From Prostheceraeus crozeri (taxonomy: Eukaryota; Platyhelminthes; Polycladida; Euryleptidae): 64,000 nucleotides of DNA. Both the position numbers and the translations under genes were made by a program. Shown here one piece after another: positions 12,106 through 22,539 of the stretch; the first letter of the stretch is position 1; each line of letters opens with the position of its first letter. Under the pieces are notes generated by a model that worked only from the letters and a program-made list of their open reading frames with translations, ran no database searches and had not been told where the DNA came from. The stretch is from assembly GCA_907163375.1 (NCBI GenBank), contig CAJQUW010014316.1:1-64000 (forward strand), in the 5' to 3' direction.

Positions 12106-12328
12106 AGAATAATAAATAGTAAAGTTCCGCTTAAACAGCATTATAAACAATGAATTGAAAGTAGCCGATGCTGTTATTATTGTTTTATTTCCAAAATTTT
12201 CGCCTACACAGGCCGCGTCAGGGGATTTTAAAAATCCTTTTATCCCCTGACGCGGCCTGTGTAGGCGAAAATTTTGGAAATAAAACAATAATAACAGCAT
12301 CGGCTACATTCAATTCAGAATAATAAAT
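12106..12328. repeat. Fold-back insertion with 75-bp inverted arms
   Basis: The arms at 12,151-12,225 and 12,243-12,317 are inverted repeats with one mismatch, separated by 17 bases. The insertion is bounded by the 12-bp direct repeat agaataataaat (12,106-12,117 and 12,317-12,328). Copy A has a single version of that site (about 2,870-2,885) with no hairpin. No coding capacity was seen. Confidence 0.9.
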
Positions 12329-12652
12329 GAAGTGAACTCACTTAATCAAAAAGTTGATAAAATGAAAACTCTTAAAATCAATTTAGAAAATGAATTAAAG
12401 AATAGTTATAAAGGAAATAAAGAACAATTAGATGCTGTTAAAAATGAGTTAGATGTTCTTAAAGTTCAATTGAATGAGAAAGATATAAATAATAGAAAAG
12501 AAATTAAAATACATCACACGCTGCTTGACGCAATAGATAAAGTGCAACAGAAAATTAATAAAGTTATCACGAAGTTGTTGTCCATTCACAAACGTAAATC
12601 TTAATCATAAACGTAAATAATTTTCCCCAAAAGTCAAATTTAATCCTAAAAA

Positions 12653-13096
12653 ATGCCTATAATTTATAAACACAATCTTAAACATTTTGCTTCAAATAAA
12701 AAAATTGCCCATGAACCATCTATGAAATCTGTTTACCATTATAACAATGTAGAAACAGTTCAAAAAGAAGGAGATGGTATATTTTCTGGCATCAGTGATA
12801 ATATAGGAAGTATCGTTGATGTTATTAAAAATAATGAAGATTTGATTACATCTGCTGCAAAAGGAGCAGCTGCTATAGGTAGTACAGCTAGTGCAATATC
12901 AAATGCTGTTAAGTCTCAAAACGAATTAAAACAACTAGAAACTATTCGTAAACTTAAGAATGATTCTGAAGAACTAAAAAAATTCAAAAAGATCTCAGAG
13001 GAAACAAAAAACAAAATTGCTAACTTAGCAGCTGATAGTAAACATGATGAAAAAACAATTGAAGAGATAAGAGGTAATGGTTTAGCAAAATTCTAA
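12653..13096 (+). CDS. Polinton minor virion-type protein (147 codons, fossil)
   Basis: The frame begins at an ATG a few bases after an A-rich stretch. The N-terminus is basic and histidine-rich. Residues about 40-60 are glycine/isoleucine-rich, residues about 70-90 alanine/serine-rich ('SAAKGAAAIGSTASAIS'), and the C-terminal third is charged and predicted coiled coil. Polinton and adintovirus genomes place small structural proteins next to the capsid gene, so this may be a penton- or cement-like component. I do not recognise a specific family. The frame itself is open. Confidence 0.6.
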   Translation: MPIIYKHNLKHFASNKKIAHEPSMKSVYHYNNVETVQKEGDGIFSGISDNIGSIVDVIKNNEDLITSAAKGAAAIGSTASAISNAVKSQNELKQLETIRKLKNDSEELKKFKKISEETKNKIANLAADSKHDEKTIEEIRGNGLAKF

Positions 13097-13170
13097 ACTA
13101 TATTCTAGAAAGGAATCCTAAGAAAATTACTTTTAGAGAAAACAAAAAAGTCAAATTATTTTTTATAAAA

Positions 13171-14504
13171 ATGTCTTCCTTGATTAAAAATAAATTTAGA
13201 TTAGACGATCCTCCGTTCGTCAGTTATAATCAAAAAAAGAATGACTATATAAGAATTGCTATGAGTCCCGGATCTTCTAGTAGAGTAAATGCTGGAGGAG
13301 ATTTAATCTTTGAAGTTGATAATCAACAAAGTTATTTTTATTTACCTGATTCCTTTTTACACTGTGAATATTCTTTATATAGTGATGCGAATTTTACAAC
13401 ACCATTACTAGATACCGATAATATTGCATTAGAGAATAATTTCTTTCCAAGATTATTTACACAAATGCGTTTAGATGTTGCAACTCAAAATATAGAAACA
13501 ATAAGTGATTCTCCAGGCGTAATTGATACAATGCTTAGATTTGTGACAATTGGTGAAAATAATAAAAAGCATGAAATCGAAGGTTGGTTTCCAGATAATA
13601 ATGATGGTATAATTGTTGATGATTTAACTCACGCTGGAACAGATGCAGCAGGAATTGCGAAAGATGTAGAAAATATTGCAAATCATTTAAATAAAACAAA
13701 TAATACTGCATATAAAGAAAGGCGTGTTTTTAACAAGAAAAGTAAACAGACAGTAAATTGGTCATTGTCTCCATTATTCGGATATTTAGATTATGACAAA
13801 ATATTGTGTCAATTAAAATTTAAATTAATAATTCATCGCACAGCAAATAATGAATTAATCTTTTATGGTAAGACTGGAAAAAAGCATATTTAAAAATTGA
13901 TAGACTTGAGTGGTGGCTAAAACATATTACTCATAGTTTAGAGGTTGAATCAACTATTGCAAAAATATTAAACACTAACAAACCAATTCCAGTAAATTTT
14001 CTAAAGCTTACTGCTAGTTCTGTAACTTTTTCAGAGCAAAGACTTAGCTGGCATTTTTCTAGAACTTCGAATACTCCAAGATATTTATTACTAACTTTTC
14101 AAAGAAATAATTCTCCAAGTTTTGAAAAGAACAATAATCTTTGCCATATTAACACAAATCGAAGTCTACAAGTTCCTTTAAATCAAACCCGATATCCAAT
14201 TGATCCATTAAGATTCGATGATACCAATAATCATTTTATGGAAGGATATGATGCTTATCGAAATCTTTGTATAGAATTTGGGGTTGAACCACAATTAACT
14301 CCTGGAGATTGGAGACATTTATATCCTGTTTTCTGTTTCGATTTAAGTGCACAATCTGAAGATATTGTTAAAAATGGTTGTGATGTAACAATTAATATTG
14401 AAAAGAAAGATTACACAACTTCATTAATGGCTTATGGTTTACTGCTAGAAGATGTAAAATATTCTATTGAAATTTTTAATGGAAAGATGGTTAGAATTGG
14501 TTAA
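13171..14504 (+). pseudogene. Major capsid protein fossil (double jelly-roll type)
   Basis: The first part (13,171-13,893) has the style of the 'F54H12.2-like' capsid proteins found in Polintons of animals: an N-terminal 'DDPPFVSY' segment, a 'FYLPDSFLHCEYSLY' strand, 'FFPRLFTQMRLDV' and 'LSPLFGYLDYDKIL'. The last part (14,238-14,504) has 'DWRHLYPVFCFDLSAQSED' and ends in hydrophobic strands. The total span (about 445 codons) is close to the usual length of the family. It would build the icosahedral shell. The gene is broken in its middle third by a few changes. Copy A has a worse-preserved version. Confidence 0.8.
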
Positions 14505-14674
14505 TTAAAATTTTTGGTAACTTAAAATTTGTTCTTAACTTAAAATTTTTTTACTAAAAATGTCGCAAGCGAAAAGTAATAATAAAACTTGAATTAAAAC
14601 TACGTAACATTGTTGACAAAAATACACCTAAAACTATTACGATTGACAAAGAGAAGCATTACCTAAGTAAACCA

Positions 14675-15037
14675 ATGATGGAGAATATTAAATTACAAGA
14701 AGAAAAGAATGGTGGAATTCTCCCATTAATTCCTCTAATAATCGGAGGTATAGCAGCAGCAGGAAGTGTTGCAGGTGGGACAGATGGTATTGTCCAGGCA
14801 GTAAATAAAGATAAATCAGAGAAGGCAGCATTAGAAGAACAAAAACGACATAATCGAGAGTTAGAGAAAGCTGCTAGGGATGAGGGATTAGTAGATAACT
14901 TCATTAGTAAATTAAATTTAGTTGATGAAGGAAAACGAGCTCTCAAAAACATTCTACATAATGCTGATGATTTAATAGAAATAAAAGAACCTAAAGATGG
15001 TTCTGGAATATATCTAAGTCCTAGTATGGTTAGGTAA
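14675..15037 (+). CDS. Small hydrophobic virion protein (120 codons, fossil)
   Basis: Residues about 12-32 form a glycine/alanine/isoleucine membrane-active segment ('LPLIPLIIGGIAAAGSVAGG'), followed by a charged lysine/glutamate-rich coiled region. This layout recalls the pX/pVI-like small proteins of adintoviruses and adenoviruses, which act on membranes or DNA during entry. The comparison is by pattern only. The gene lies directly after the capsid gene in the same orientation. Copy A preserves only its upstream spacer at the window edge. Confidence 0.55.
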   Translation: MMENIKLQEEKNGGILPLIPLIIGGIAAAGSVAGGTDGIVQAVNKDKSEKAALEEQKRHNRELEKAARDEGLVDNFISKLNLVDEGKRALKNILHNADDLIEIKEPKDGSGIYLSPSMVR

Positions 15038-15064
15038 AACTTTTATTTTATTTTATCTTTAAAA

Positions 15065-15433
15065 ATGAATTCCACAAATTCTACAAGTTCTACAAATTCC
15101 GAAAATTTTATTAAATTAAAAATTTCTAATTTAGATTTATTGAATTATCTCTTAAAAGTACATAAAACCTCAAATTGTCAGCACACCGGTGGTGATTCAA
15201 CTTCGTTGCATTCCTGAGGTGACATACAAAAAACATTAGAAAACTTTCCTGGATTTATTTGGAGTAAATATTCAAAAGAAAAACATCTTCTTGGTCATTC
15301 ATATACCGGTTGAGGAACTCGATTAGATATAAGACTAGATGAGAATAATAATCCAAAACCAGGTGAAGAACCAATAAACAGAGTTGATGCAGCAGCTTAT
15401 AGACACGATTTGGCTTATCGAAATATGACCTAA
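15065..15433 (+). pseudogene. Parvovirus-type phospholipase A2 domain fossil
   Basis: Within this stretch lie a calcium-loop-like 'YTG.GT' segment near 15,301-15,320 and the catalytic-helix pattern 'DAAAYRHDLAY' near 15,386-15,420. These are hallmarks of the PLA2 domain in parvovirus VP1 and in several Polinton/adintovirus proteins. In those viruses it breaches endosomal membranes. The N-terminus is serine/threonine/asparagine-rich. The region is broken. Confidence 0.75.
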
Positions 15434-15459
15434 AATCTCGTCATGAAGCTGATAGGAAA

Positions 15460-16469
15460 ATGATAGAAGAATTAGATAATGTTCAAATTCCTTCCTTTAG
15501 AGAAAGAATTGAAAGAATGTTCGCAAAGAAAGCATTACAAGCAAAAATACTGTTCGGACAGGGTTTAGACAAAACTCATAACTCTGAAACCTGCGCCTCC
15601 GAAATGTCGAATGAACTAGATCGGCATAGTGGAACTTATGCCTCCAAAATTCACAAGGAATATAGAAAGCCGAAATATCTATTGAAAGTAAAAGTATTTA
15701 ATAAAGAATATATTTGGAGTGCTGATCTAATCAATATGGAGAATGAAAAAGATTATAAATGCGCATTGACCGTTATAGATTTATATACACGATACCCTTG
15801 AGCAAAGCCTTTAAAAAACAAAAGTGGTCAGTCAGGTAAATATGCGTTTGAAGAAATCTTTAAATCTTTTTATCTTTTTTTTTTAATTTCTAAAAAATAA
15901 TAGAAAGCCAAAGAAGCTATTCGTTGATAAAGGATCTGAGTTTTATAACAGAAATGTTAAGCCATTATTTGAAACTGTTTATTCCACAGAAAATGCTGGC
16001 AAAGCTGTAGTAATATAGAATACTAATATAATAGTAGAGAGGTTTAATAGAACTTTAATAAATAAATTATTCAAGAAATTTACTGTGCAAGGTAATCAGA
16101 AATGGTTGAAGATATTACCAGGAATTGTAGATCAGTACAACAATAAAGTTCATTCAGGTATTGAAGAAACTCCAAAGAATGCTTCTGACGATCCTGATTT
16201 GATACGAAAGAAAATATTCGAAAATAGTTATTCGAATGAGAGTAATCCGAATTTACAGAAACGTAAGCCGAAATTTAAGATTGGAAATAAGGATATTCAA
16301 ATATAAAAATAAATTCGAGAAAGGCTTTGTTGGCTATTGGACTAAAGAGATATTTGAAGTTTCTAAAATAAATCAAACTTATCCGATTACTTGTGAAATT
16401 AGAGATTTAGATAGTGAGGAAATCAGAGGCCGATTTTATGAAAACGAATTACAAATAACCGAGCTTTAA
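15460..16469 (+). pseudogene. Polinton integrase fossil (retroviral-type)
   Basis: Catalytic core motifs are visible: 'WSADLINM' (first aspartate) near 15,715-15,740, 'LFVDKGSEF' (second aspartate) near 15,918-15,945, and 'VERFNRT' (glutamate) near 16,036-16,055. A 'VDQYNNKVHSGI' segment follows, typical of F54H12.3-like Polinton integrases. The C-terminal part (16,236-16,469) resembles an SH3/chromo-like tail. This enzyme would insert the Polinton into host DNA. It is broken at a few places. Its end lies only 21 bp before the inserted 6 kb element. Confidence 0.85.
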
Positions 16470-16499
16470 CCTTTAGGTGGCGCTATAGCTACACTCTAA

Positions 16500-16860
16500 A
16501 AAAAATCGGTGCTCCCAAAAACCAAATTTGGTTTTTCAGCTTGTCCACAGAGGGGAACCGATTTCGGTTTTCCGGAAAACCAAAAAAATTTGGTTTTCCA
16601 GACATCCAAATCAAGTTGGTTGTCCAGAAAACCAAAACATGACTGAAAAACCAAAAATGGTTTCTCAACTCAAAACGGCATACTTCATTGAAGAACCCAA
16701 TTCGGTTTTTCAGGAAATCTAAATTGGTTGCCCGTATTTCATTACTCTACCTTATTGGGAACCTAGTTTGGTTTTTCAGAAAATCTAGTTTGGTTTCCCA
16801 TCTTTTCCATTAAACGATTGAACCCAATTCGGTTATTCAAAAACCTAGCTACATTGATTT
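16500..16860. repeat. Left subterminal array of AAACCAAATTTGGTTT palindromes
   Basis: About ten variants of 'aaaaccaaatttggtttt' and its half-sites occur at intervals of about 20-50 bp in both orientations. Such arrays in DNA transposons usually serve as transposase binding sites. That role is inferred here. Confidence 0.85.
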
Positions 16861-17724
16861 TCTATCCCAGTCTAGTATACCGCGCGTACATTAAGAGTAT
16901 AATTCGTCTATCAAATAATATTGATAACAGTTTTCAATAAACATTCATATAATACATTTGCTGAATTGTATTAGCTTTCTCATGTAATCGTACATCTTTA
17001 TCCGTTTTAGTTATCCCAATGGCTGATGAAAATTACGCGTACACGTATTTACTGAGACATTACACCATTCAATTTGCTTTCAGATTTTTAAGAAATATTT
17101 AAGCTTATAGCTTTGACCTACACATAAGGTTAGTAGTTACGCATTATGATTGAATGCAAAAGTCATTTCTAAGCAATATCGACAGCCATTATTTTTTTAA
17201 CAGAATGGTTAGAATACAATCATTCTCTTTGATGATAAAAAAAAACATTTAGGCAATTTACAATAGAGTGCAGCTCAAAACAAATTTAGGAAATGGGATA
17301 ATTTTGCAGTTGCAGGGGACCAATTTGGTTGAGCGAATGACGAAATTTTCAAGAAGGCCTTAAGAGATTGTTTAGTTTTTTTGGGGTAGCAAATGTCAAA
17401 AAGAAAGTAAGCGGCCACTATCAACGAACGCCGCTGGATAGGTCTGGCACATTACTGATAACCATGCCATCCACGTACAGCTTTAGTGCTGAGGCATGGG
17501 AGGAGATCCAGTATCGAAATAGTCGGTGTCGGGTTTGTCGGTATCTGAAAGATGTAAAAATAATGTTACGGTAAGAGTAACCTACCAGTACAGTACATGG
17601 TATTGATGTCAAATGCGGAATATTGATTTTGCACATGCACCTACTTGTACTGTATAAAAACGAAGATGTTGCTTTCATATACGAGTATATGAAAGTCGCT
17701 TGATTTTATAATAAAAGACTTCCT
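16861..17724. other. Left AT-rich flank within the TIR element
   Basis: This is AT-rich sequence with no recognisable gene. A single 'accaatttggtt' motif near 17,320 links it to the subterminal arrays. A 68-codon frame at 17,368-17,574 has no recognisable features. Confidence 0.5.
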
Positions 17725-20700
17725 GATGTATTGTGTTATGATTGGGAGGAAACGCCTGCTCTATTAAGGTTTAGCGATTGTTGTTGTGGATTTTGTGGCG
17801 TATTGGGGTGTAGGTTGGTGGGAGGTGGAGGGTTGGTGTGGAGTATTGGGAGTTGGTGGGATGGTCTTGAGTGCGCGCGGCGGTTATGTACGATCGTGAC
17901 GCCATGTGTGCCAGCACAGTAGGGTTTTGCAGGGGTGGTCGTTGCGCGAATTTTTTCAGGCCCCCCAACCTGGACACCGCGAAGGATTTAATGGTCGCAC
18001 GCTGTGCCTTGAGCCATGGGCCCGGGACTGGTGGTGTCTCACGGTCAAAGACCAAGTTAGGGCAATAGTGGTATTAATTAGTTACTCGAACTCGTGACGT
18101 GAATATTACTGTAAGATGGTTTACGCAAGGTTGTGGGGTGTGATACACTTGCGGCATGATGGAGGGGAAGGCCCAGCCCGACACGAAGTGCCATCGGTTG
18201 TTGCGATATGGTGGTCATAGAGGAATGTAGGGCCCTCGGAAGTGCGCCCCCTGGTGGGTGGAGGCTGCCCCGTGATTGTGGAGGTCACCCTGTCTCTCAA
18301 TTGTGCACAGGCTACAACGGGCAAATGTTTAAGGATGGTTTTGATGAATTAGGGAAGACGTTTGGTCTGATACTGCCTATGATTCCCTTGTGTGGTGTGA
18401 TCTGGGTTCCTCCGGCTGAGCTCAGTGACGCAAGGGCTTTAACGTTGGTTCCGCTTTTGTCTGCGGCGCTTGAGCTGGCGCGTAGAGGCTTTAAGGGTGT
18501 CTCCTTTGGGTGTAACCAGCTTCAGACTCTTATGCGAGGACGTGGTGGCTTGTTGGGCGGGTATGGGGGTGTCTCGCTGACCAGGGGGGGTCGGGTATGG
18601 GGTGTTGCATGACGCGATGACTGTAGCGGTTACGGGTCAGTTTCGCTGCCGATGACGGGGAGGGTACGGTCGACAAACCCGTAGCTATTTTCCGTCCCCT
18701 GGGCCCGGTCAGGTCCAAGTATCACGAAGTACCAGATAGGTTGATGAGGTTTACGGTCTAGGGTTCCATAGCAATGTGTTCGAGAAGAGTGACGAAGCCC
18801 GTAAGTGCCCGGCCTTCCCGGTCATTAGATTCACGCCCCCTTGGACACTGCAGGCCAAGGATTCCGGTGGGCGTTTGCTTGGGAATATGGGAATCTGGAC
18901 ACAACGGAGTTTCCGAAGGGAATACGGTCCCCCCCCCGTAACCTAGGTTCGAAGTTTAGCTCTATTATTCACGTCTCGGATCTCTTGCTGGATATCGCTG
19001 CATCCCCCTAGTGGTGTGGATCCGTGGATCGGGGATGGCGCTGGTATAGATATTCCGCGGGTAATGGTTTGCTGGCCTTCATTGGTGTCATGCAAAGACA
19101 TCGATCGGGACCTTAGGGGAATGGTAGCGCAACCATCGTGACTTAACATGGTTTTTTGTGGGGAATTTAATAGGAAAGGCATAGGGGGGGAGTTGTGAGA
19201 AAGTCCGGGTATGCTGAAGTGGCGATGCTGTGGAAGATTATCGGTCAGAAGGGTTTGAGGAACACGCGAAGAGGCGAAGGGCGGCGGAACTGAATTGGAC
19301 AATAAACTCGGGTTGGAGGCATGAGGAGGAGTCAACCATGGTCGATTAGAGTTTCGGCGGCGCCACGGTGAGAGCCCGTCGTGGCTAGCCGGGGGGCTGG
19401 GTAATAGGCCCTGACCTGACATATGAGCCCGAACAGTCGTAGCTCATATCGGGGTTTTAATCCAATACGGGACTGGACCGCCCGGGGGACCTATTCGGGT
19501 CCACCAGATCTTTGTGTATGAATTTTCTTCATTTACGTTGGGGAAGGTCCTCTTGGTTTAATGCGGGCCCGGCGTTCGATGAGTTGGGGCCCACGGGACG
19601 GGTGCAGCGTTTAGTGTAGTGGTGTTTGTTCTATTTCATGATTCCCACCTGGGTCACCCCACGTGCTGGTCTGTCTCAGATTTCATGTTGGCTAAGGGGC
19701 TGCTGCTTGGTATCTTGACCCTGGCTTTACTTTGGGGCTTATTTTTGGTGGTCTGGTGCGGCGGCAAAAGGTTGGGGGAAGGTTGGGGTGGTAGTATACC
19801 GGTTCATGCTGGCGTGCGGTTTAGGTATGTGGATGTTATGTCTGTGTTTTTGGCGCGTGAATTGTGGTTAATGACGGCGCTATTCAATGGGATGTTCTGA
19901 TGTTAGAGTAGTGTTGTAGGATGGGTCGGGACTTAGATTGTTTTTTGTGCGATTTTTGGGCCGTAATTGATAATTTTATGCTAGGTCGGAGTGGGGGGTG
20001 TTTTGGCGGGTAATGCCGATGAGAGTACGTGTTTACTACGGGAGGTTCGGGCGGTGATGGAGTGAGCTGGTCCGTGTATTTGTGTTAAGTAGTATTTATT
20101 TGTGGGGGTCGGTTCTTTTTTCACCATAGGTGATTGGTGGACGGTTTCAGTAGATCAGCGATTTCGGGAGCTTGCTCAAATAGCTGGCTGCAGGTGGTTC
20201 TGGAGGGTGCATTCTGTCTTTTAGGAGCAATGGTCCGTGCGAGTGAGGTGAGGGATTCTATCTAATCAACATAAAAATTGAGTATGTATCGTTCGGGTCT
20301 GGTGTGGTGCGGTCCGTCTTTGGGGGGTAGCATAACAGGAGGTCTGTAAGTTGGTTGAAGTTGTTTTGTTTGCTTGGAGTCTGGTTCTTAGGGTTATGGG
20401 TAGAACGGGTGGGTTGATTGTGAGACTTATACTTGGTTCTTTGGCCATTGTTTAACGGTTTAAGCGGTTAATGATTATCTTCTTGTGTAAAGGCGTGAAT
20501 GTAGGTTGGTATGGGTGTGCTGGGGTTGATTTGTGAAGTGGGAAAAATGACGGTTCGTGGGGGGGTGCGAAGCGTGGGGTTTTGATTATAGATCGTGGAG
20601 ATAAGTCCAAATCGGTTTGGTTACTCGATCCACAGGTATAGTGGTTAGTAAGGTGGGTCTTTGTGTTTTCGGATGAGTTTTTGGGAAATTTCAGGTTAGC

Positions 20701-20940
20701 GGTTTAAGGGATTTTTGGGATTTTTTGGGAGTTAAGTGTTATCTATGAGTTGGGGTGAGTGGAGGTGGTGTGTTGATGGAGGTTTTGAGTGGAGTTGAGG
20801 GGGGTTAGAGGGATATTTAGCGTGTAGTCTCGTGGGGGCTTGAGCATTTTGGTGGGAATCAATCGGGTGTCTCATTGACATTGGAGCTTTCGTTTTGGGG
20901 CATTTTGGGGGTGTGTTGGTGGTTTGGGGGCGATGGGCAA
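17725..20940 (+). other. G+T-rich block of foreign composition, possibly mitochondrial-derived
   Basis: About 3.2 kb are strongly G- and T-rich on the plus strand and much richer in GC than the flanks, with abrupt edges. Two frames have faint mitochondrial protein character by eye. 18,208-18,612 has an ND1-like hydrophobic stretch ('LILPMIPLCGVIWVPP') followed by a 'GGYGGVSL' segment. 19,619-19,900 is a hydrophobic, tryptophan-rich 93-codon frame reminiscent of the COX3 N-terminal half. A nuclear copy of GT-skewed mitochondrial DNA would explain the strand bias and the frequent TGA codons. The alternative is unrelated foreign or low-complexity DNA. The resemblance is weak and unverified. Confidence 0.3.
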
Positions 20941-22204
20941 AAAAGTTCTTTGTGAAACTAATAAAAGTATACTAATCCATACCCCACCAAAAACATACAT
21001 AACTACGCAAAGAAGATAGAAACACTGTAATAATCCGCAAATGTGCACGACAACACTTTCAGCGGAGACCAGCTGTGAATGAAATAAAAGTGAAAATGAA
21101 ACTTACCTCTCGTACGGCATGGGGAATACGACGTCATTTCATTGTAGATCCTGGAACAATCTTCACTGATAGAAACTAGTGATTGAGTTGCAACGTATTT
21201 AGAACTTTGTAAGTAATTGAAATAGTTTGTACATTTTTTGATGTAAAAAACTAATTTCAATTGTTGCTTTCTTCAAATTCAAAACGGATGACGTCATTCC
21301 TCCCCAACTGAACTGGGAAATATTTCCCTCAAAGTTCAAGGGTCAGGGAAGAAGAAGTTCAGCAGGCCACATGTGTTTCTCAATGCGAGCAGCGAGTGAT
21401 GTTATTTCCCAGTCTGAATATATGCCATGATGTTTCCGCACAGCATGTTGTCCACATGATTCATTCATGATTCTTATCCAAGGATGTGTGGAGTTCAATC
21501 AGTGCTTATAATCGCTGTTACTCTCGCCGAACTTAGTATTTCACCTGTGCGGTGCCATTAGATGATGTAATGTTCTTTTCTTTCCTCGAGTTCTTATCTC
21601 ATTCTCATCCGTTTCTTACTCCTGTGGGTTTCCAACTTGTTTAATTTATAGAATGAAATAATATGAAGTAGCAAGTACTAACACTAGACAGTGTCCAACA
21701 GCTTCTGATGCTGTCTGTTATTATTATTGTCTATTATTGCCGTATTTTCCACACAGAAGCCCACGGACTTTTACTTGGCACTACCTAAATCACAATTTAA
21801 GTTATTAATTTAATACAATTTTATTTCATCAATTAATGTATGCAATTGAAATACAATTTGCCCAATTAGGCTAACCCCAATTATCTACATAGTATACAAA
21901 CTTGTGTATCGTTGGTTAAAATTCTATTTGAGGAAAATTAAGCTAATATCCTACAACAAAACGTGAACCAGTCATGAAATCTATTGAAATTTAATGTAAA
22001 ATCTTAATTATAGAACAATAAATGAACAAGTCATTCGATACACTAGATCATTGAGATGTTTCAGAACATGATAATCAACACATTTTTTTGTGACAACAAT
22101 ATAATAAGACACTGATCATTTTTCAGATCAGTGCGGTTTGAAATTAGTACTCGTAAAATCACTCTTGCTGCATTCTAGCTTTTATTGGAAGAATTGTCAG
22201 TTTT
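20941..22204. other. Right AT-rich flank within the TIR element
   Basis: No gene was seen. Composition returns to the AT-rich background right after 20,940. An 85-codon minus frame at 21,003-21,260 has no recognisable domain. Confidence 0.5.
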
Positions 22205-22500
22205 GGACGTTTAGAAAACCAAATCGGTTTTCCAGAAAACCAATTGGCTTCCTTAAAAACTAATTTGGTTTTCCAGAAAACCAATTGACTTCCTTAAAAA
22301 CCAATTTGGTTTTGTAGAAAACCAATTGACTTTCCCAAAAACCAATTTGGTTATCCAGAAAACCAATTGACTTCCTTAAAAACCAATTTGGTTTTGTAGA
22401 AAACCAATTGACTTTCCCAAAAACCAATTTGGTTATCCAGAAAACCTTTTGGTTTTCCAGAAATCCACCTGGTTTTCTGGAAAACCAATTGAAAACCAAT
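22205..22500. repeat. Right subterminal array of the TIR element
   Basis: About a dozen 'aaaaccaatt.ggttttc' units are arranged in near-regular 50-bp steps. An internal near-duplicate makes 22,295-22,355 and 22,390-22,445 almost identical. It mirrors the array at 16,500-16,860. The 79-codon minus frame across it is a repeat artefact. Confidence 0.85.
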
Positions 22501-22539
22501 TTTTTTTAGAGTGTAGCTTCGTTTGAACTTTAATTACAG

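Larger units (their letters stand above)
11460..12604 (+). pseudogene. Coiled-coil virion-associated protein fossil
   Basis: The sequence is lysine-, glutamate- and leucine-rich with heptad-like spacing throughout; the last part (12,332-12,604, 90 codons) is open. Copy A has an alignable counterpart at 2,530-3,225. The gene is interrupted by the solo LTR (11,702-11,999) and by the fold-back insertion (12,106-12,328), among other breaks. Its role is unknown. Its position before the minor protein and capsid genes suggests a structural or scaffold function, which is inference. Confidence 0.6.
16492..22513. mobile_element. 6 kb TIR element of unknown family inserted in Polinton copy B
   Basis: The two ends are inverted copies of CACTCTAAAAAAAATYGGT (18 of 19 identical), each flanked by TA (16,490-16,491 and 22,514-22,515). 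Inside each end lies a dense array of the palindromic motif AAACCAAATTTGGTTT. Subterminal repeat arrays and a CACT start recall EnSpm/CACTA elements, while a TA duplication recalls Tc1/mariner relatives; the family stays open. No transposase is visible, so it looks non-autonomous. The core (17,725-20,940) differs sharply in composition from everything else in the window. Confidence 0.75.

Noticed and set aside
17890-17960. 'gtgccagca' resembling the small-subunit rRNA 530 loop
   Set aside because: The surrounding bases do not continue the rRNA consensus, and no other rRNA signature was found in the block.
18943-19422. 159-codon minus frame in the G+T-rich block
   Set aside because: A proline/serine-rich product is what the antisense of a G-rich strand yields; it looks like a composition artefact.
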